A stretch of DNA of 9,830 nucleotides from positions 1 to 9,830 of the forward strand of contig CAMCIE010000033.1 in the NCBI GenBank assembly GCA_945874815.1, given 5' to 3'. Shown in pieces: positions 7,775 to 9,830 of the stretch; the first letter of the stretch is position 1; the number at the start of each line of letters is the position of its first letter. Under the pieces are notes generated by a model that saw only the letters and a list, made by a program, of their open reading frames with translations, had not been told where the DNA came from and did no database searches. This DNA comes from an uncultured Bacteroidales bacterium. GTDB taxonomy: Bacteria > Bacteroidota > Bacteroidia > Bacteroidales > UBA932. A program made the position numbers and the translations under genes.

Positions 7775-7817
7775 TGCATTGAAATAGGCATTTTCTGCCT
7801 CCAGAATGCATATTTTT
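7775..7817 (+). terminator. Probable terminator of the DUF389-fprA unit
   Basis: About 22 bases after the fprA stop, TGCATT (7775-7780) pairs with AATGCA (7805-7810). Inside this, AGGCA (7786-7790) pairs with TGCCT (7796-7800) around a TTTTC loop, leaving a small internal bulge. TATTTTTG follows. The stem is imperfect, so termination may be partial. Confidence 0.45.
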
Positions 7818-7837
7818 GCTAAAAAGTCAAGAAAAAA

Positions 7838-7868
7838 TTTGGAGGTTAAGAAAAAATGCTTACCTTTG
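7838..7868 (+). promoter_or_regulatory. Bacteroidota-type promoter of the tRNA-Glu gene
   Basis: TTTG at 7838-7841 and TACCTTTG at 7861-7868 are separated by 19 bases. This is an exact match to the -33 TTTG / -7 TAnnTTTG consensus of the Bacteroidota housekeeping sigma factor. Transcription would start near 7874-7876, roughly a dozen bases before the mature tRNA. This is the strongest promoter in the window and the main taxonomic clue in non-coding DNA. Confidence 0.8.
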
Positions 7869-7887
7869 CACTCGCTAAACGAAAAAC

Positions 7888-7959
7888 GGTCGGTTCGTAT
7901 AACGGTTAGTACCCAAGATTCTCAATCTTGTAATAGGGGTTCGATTCCCCTACCGACTA
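7888..7959 (+). tRNA. tRNA-Glu (anticodon CTC)
   Basis: All arms fold. The acceptor stem 7888-7894 pairs with 7952-7958 (six Watson-Crick pairs plus a terminal G-U). The D stem GTAT pairs with GTAC around a loop containing the GG pair. The anticodon stem CAAGA/TCTTG encloses the loop TTCTCAA, giving anticodon CTC, which reads GAG. The T stem AGGGG/CCCCT encloses TTCGATT. The discriminator base is A at 7959. CCA is not encoded (the next bases are CAA), so it must be added after transcription. The gene is monocistronic, with its own promoter upstream and a hairpin starting on its last base. Confidence 0.96.
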
Positions 7960-8006
7960 CAAAGAAAAAGAGGTTGAAACTTTTGTTTCAACCTCTTTTT
8001 CTTTGT
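7959..8006. terminator. Bidirectional terminator shared by tRNA-Glu and the GH31 gene
   Basis: Perfect 22-base arms at 7959-7980 and 7985-8006 flank a TTTT loop. The 3' arm on either strand ends in a T-rich run (CTCTTTTTCTTTG), so the same hairpin can stop transcripts from both sides. It uses the last base of the tRNA and the final base of the convergent GH31 stop codon, so no free spacer remains between the two genes. Confidence 0.88.
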
Positions 8007-9830
8007 CAGATTGTGACTGTCCGGGCGAGACCGTCGTAGTGGACGCAAACCGGTGCGGATTTGCCGTTCGGGCTTACAAAGACCACATTGAAGGTGCGTT
8101 CCTTGAGCATTCCCGGATATTCGCCTCTGCGGTCTGCAATGACAAGTGATCCGGAAGCATCGTCATACTTGAACTCTATCATTGAGCAAAGTCCTTTTTC
8201 GTAATTGTAGTTCACCCCCTCATCCTCATAAAGGGTGAAGTGACCGTCAGCCCCACGATATACATATATGGTGAGTTCATCAGCAGGCTTTTCGTCAGAC
8301 CACTGCATCACAGGCCCCATAGGAATGACCGAACCGGCCCTGACAAAAAGCGGCATTCTTCCATAAGGGGCATCGGCAACAACTGCGCGGCCACCCTGCA
8401 CGAATTTTCCGGAATAGAAATCATACCAACCCTCAGATTCAGGGAAATAAACCTGACGGCTGCGTGCGCCATATTCATATACCGGAGCAACAAGGAAAGC
8501 AGGACCGAACATATAGGAATCTCCGATGTTGGCAACGGCCTTGTCATCTAGGAAATCCATTACAAGCGGCCTCATTATGGTATAATCCTCAAACCAGGTC
8601 TTGCCGGCAAGGGAATAAATATAAGGCATGAGCCTGTACCTCAGATTGGTATAATACAGGATGGATTCGTATGCAGGATGTCCTTCAGGAGCAATCTCCC
8701 AAGGCTCCCTGAAAGGATACTGGCCATGAGCCCTGTAAAGCGGGCAGAAGGCACCGAACTGGAACCAGCGGGTATTGAGTTCTCTCCACTCCTTCTGGTC
8801 AGCATTCTCGACTCCTGTACGGTTGTAATTCTCCTGAGCCTTCACATATCTGTCCTCTACGCAGAATCCTCCTATATCCATGGTCCAGTAAGGGATGCCG
8901 CTGACTGCGAAGTTCAGACCGGCAGAAATCTGGGCCTTCATATCTTCCCATCTTGTGGCAATGTCACCGCTCCATGTGGCCGTAGAATATCTCTGGAGTC
9001 CGGCAAATCCGCTTCTGGTAAGCAGGAAAACCCTTCTGTCAGGATCCACGGAGCGCTGCCCGTCATAGATTGCTTCAGCATTCATGTAAGCATAGGCATT
9101 GAAATATTCGGTAGAGGAACCCAAAGCAGTCGGGCCGCAGAGTGCCTTGCGATAATCCATATCCGTGCAGTCTCTCACGTTCGGCTCGGAAGCATCCATC
9201 CACCATGCGTCGAAGCCAAGCGGATAATAATGGTCATGCATCTGATTCCAGAAAAGTTTTCTGGCCTGCGGAGAATAGGCATCATAAAAGCCGTAAAGAT
9301 AACCCTGACCGATCCAGTCCCTTACGCCGTCTTCATAAGCCCTGGTGTACATCCATCCATTGCTGTCAAATTCCTTATAATGATCGGTATCCACATAGAA
9401 TTTCGGCCATACGGAAACCATCACGCGGGCGTTCATGTTATGTATCTCGTCCACCATAGCCTTCGGATCAGGGAACCGCTCCTTGTCGAACTCATGACTG
9501 CCCCATCCGTCCTCCGGCCAATGGCTCCAGTCAAGTACTATGTTGTCAATCGGGAAGTTCCTGGTCCTGAATCCTTTGAGGGCATCAAGCATTTCATCGG
9601 AAGTCTTGTACCTCTCACGGCTCTGCCAATATCCCATCGCCCATTTCGGCATGACAGGGGCCTTTCCCGTCATTTTGCGATATCCGCTTATCACCTTGTC
9701 AAAATCCTCGCCTGCAATGAAATACCAATCCATCTGCTTGCTCATTTCGCTCCACCATGAATGCTTGCCTCGTTCCTGGTCATCCTGAAGCGGATATGCC
9801 CTCAGTCCGCAATATGAAACATAGCCGTCC
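8006..9830 (-). CDS. GH31 glycoside hydrolase, alpha-xylosidase-like, N-terminus cut by window edge
   Basis: The visible part is 607 residues; the frame stays open through the right edge, so the start and any signal peptide are missing (Met at 9745 is internal). The family 31 barrel is clear. PVMPKWAMGYWQSRERY is the conserved entry to the barrel. The nucleophile is the Asp of WWMDASEPN (codon 9196-9194), and the acid/base is the Asp of TWSGDIATRWEDM (codon 8965-8963). PLFVRAGSVIPMGP marks the proximal C-terminal domain, and the last 100 residues, containing LTIYVYRGADGHFTLYEDEG, resemble DUF5110. The enzyme would retain configuration while cleaving terminal alpha-glycosides. The QSRERY and WWMDASEPN sequences resemble Bacteroidales alpha-xylosidases acting on xyloglucan-type oligosaccharides, but alpha-glucosidase activity is not excluded. 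No SusC/D or other polysaccharide-locus gene is in view. It converges on the tRNA gene. Confidence 0.92.
   Translation of the reverse strand, partial: DGYVSYCGLRAYPLQDDQERGKHSWWSEMSKQMDWYFIAGEDFDKVISGYRKMTGKAPVMPKWAMGYWQSRERYKTSDEMLDALKGFRTRNFPIDNIVLDWSHWPEDGWGSHEFDKERFPDPKAMVDEIHNMNARVMVSVWPKFYVDTDHYKEFDSNGWMYTRAYEDGVRDWIGQGYLYGFYDAYSPQARKLFWNQMHDHYYPLGFDAWWMDASEPNVRDCTDMDYRKALCGPTALGSSTEYFNAYAYMNAEAIYDGQRSVDPDRRVFLLTRSGFAGLQRYSTATWSGDIATRWEDMKAQISAGLNFAVSGIPYWTMDIGGFCVEDRYVKAQENYNRTGVENADQKEWRELNTRWFQFGAFCPLYRAHGQYPFREPWEIAPEGHPAYESILYYTNLRYRLMPYIYSLAGKTWFEDYTIMRPLVMDFLDDKAVANIGDSYMFGPAFLVAPVYEYGARSRQVYFPESEGWYDFYSGKFVQGGRAVVADAPYGRMPLFVRAGSVIPMGPVMQWSDEKPADELTIYVYRGADGHFTLYEDEGVNYNYEKGLCSMIEFKYDDASGSLVIADRRGEYPGMLKERTFNVVFVSPNGKSAPVCVHYDGLARTVTI

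Noticed and set aside
7806..8039. A 77-codon plus-strand frame through the tRNA gene and terminator
   Set aside because: It crosses a complete tRNA and a perfect hairpin, and the end overlaps the GH31 stop; not a protein gene.
8678..9760. A 360-codon open frame on the plus strand opposite the GH31 gene
   Set aside because: It lies wholly antisense to a strongly conserved enzyme, and its translation has no recognisable domain. Long antisense frames arise readily from codon bias of the real gene.

Overview
The window reads as ordinary chromosome from a member of the Bacteroidota, most likely Bacteroidales. The main evidence is a clean Bacteroidota-type promoter in front of the tRNA (TTTG, 19 bp, TAnnTTTG), A/T-rich leaders without strong Shine-Dalgarno sites, and proteins typical of gut Bacteroidales: a TGS/SAD-uridine kinase fusion, a DUF389 membrane protein, an FprA-type flavodiiron protein and a GH31 alpha-xylosidase-like enzyme. 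No mobile element, integrase, CRISPR array or rRNA is visible. Two genes run off the window edges.

Left half (1-5038, minus strand). Transcription would run right to left: glpK (glycerol kinase), glpF (aquaglyceroporin), a 555-residue nucleoside-kinase-like fusion, then a secreted protein cut by the left edge. The gaps are 46, 1 and 16 bases, so this is probably one operon. GlpF lets glycerol in and GlpK traps it as sn-glycerol-3-phosphate. No glycerol-3-phosphate dehydrogenase or glpR-like regulator is in the window. Why the kinase fusion and the secreted protein travel with glycerol uptake is unknown.

Middle (5039-5190). A 152-base divergent control region separates glpK from the plus-strand genes. 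It holds a 10-base palindrome, a CGTCAA direct repeat with 20-base periodicity, and an 8+8 inverted repeat that overlaps a perfect TAnnTTTG box.

Right half, plus strand (5191-7959). A DUF389 membrane protein with a cytoplasmic coiled-coil tail is followed without a gap (TAGATG) by a complete flavodiiron protein, an O2- or NO-detoxifying enzyme. A probable terminator, a tRNA-Glu(CTC) promoter and the tRNA follow.

Right end (7959-9830). A long perfect hairpin starts on the last base of the tRNA and ends on the stop codon of a convergent GH31 glycosidase, acting as a shared bidirectional terminator. The GH31 gene keeps its catalytic barrel and C-terminal domains, but its N-terminus lies outside the window.

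Nothing here amounts to a clear new defence or mobile system. The most unusual points are the gene partnerships (glycerol uptake with the kinase fusion and secreted protein; DUF389 with the flavodiiron protein), the loss of known control sites in GlpK, and the structured divergent control region.
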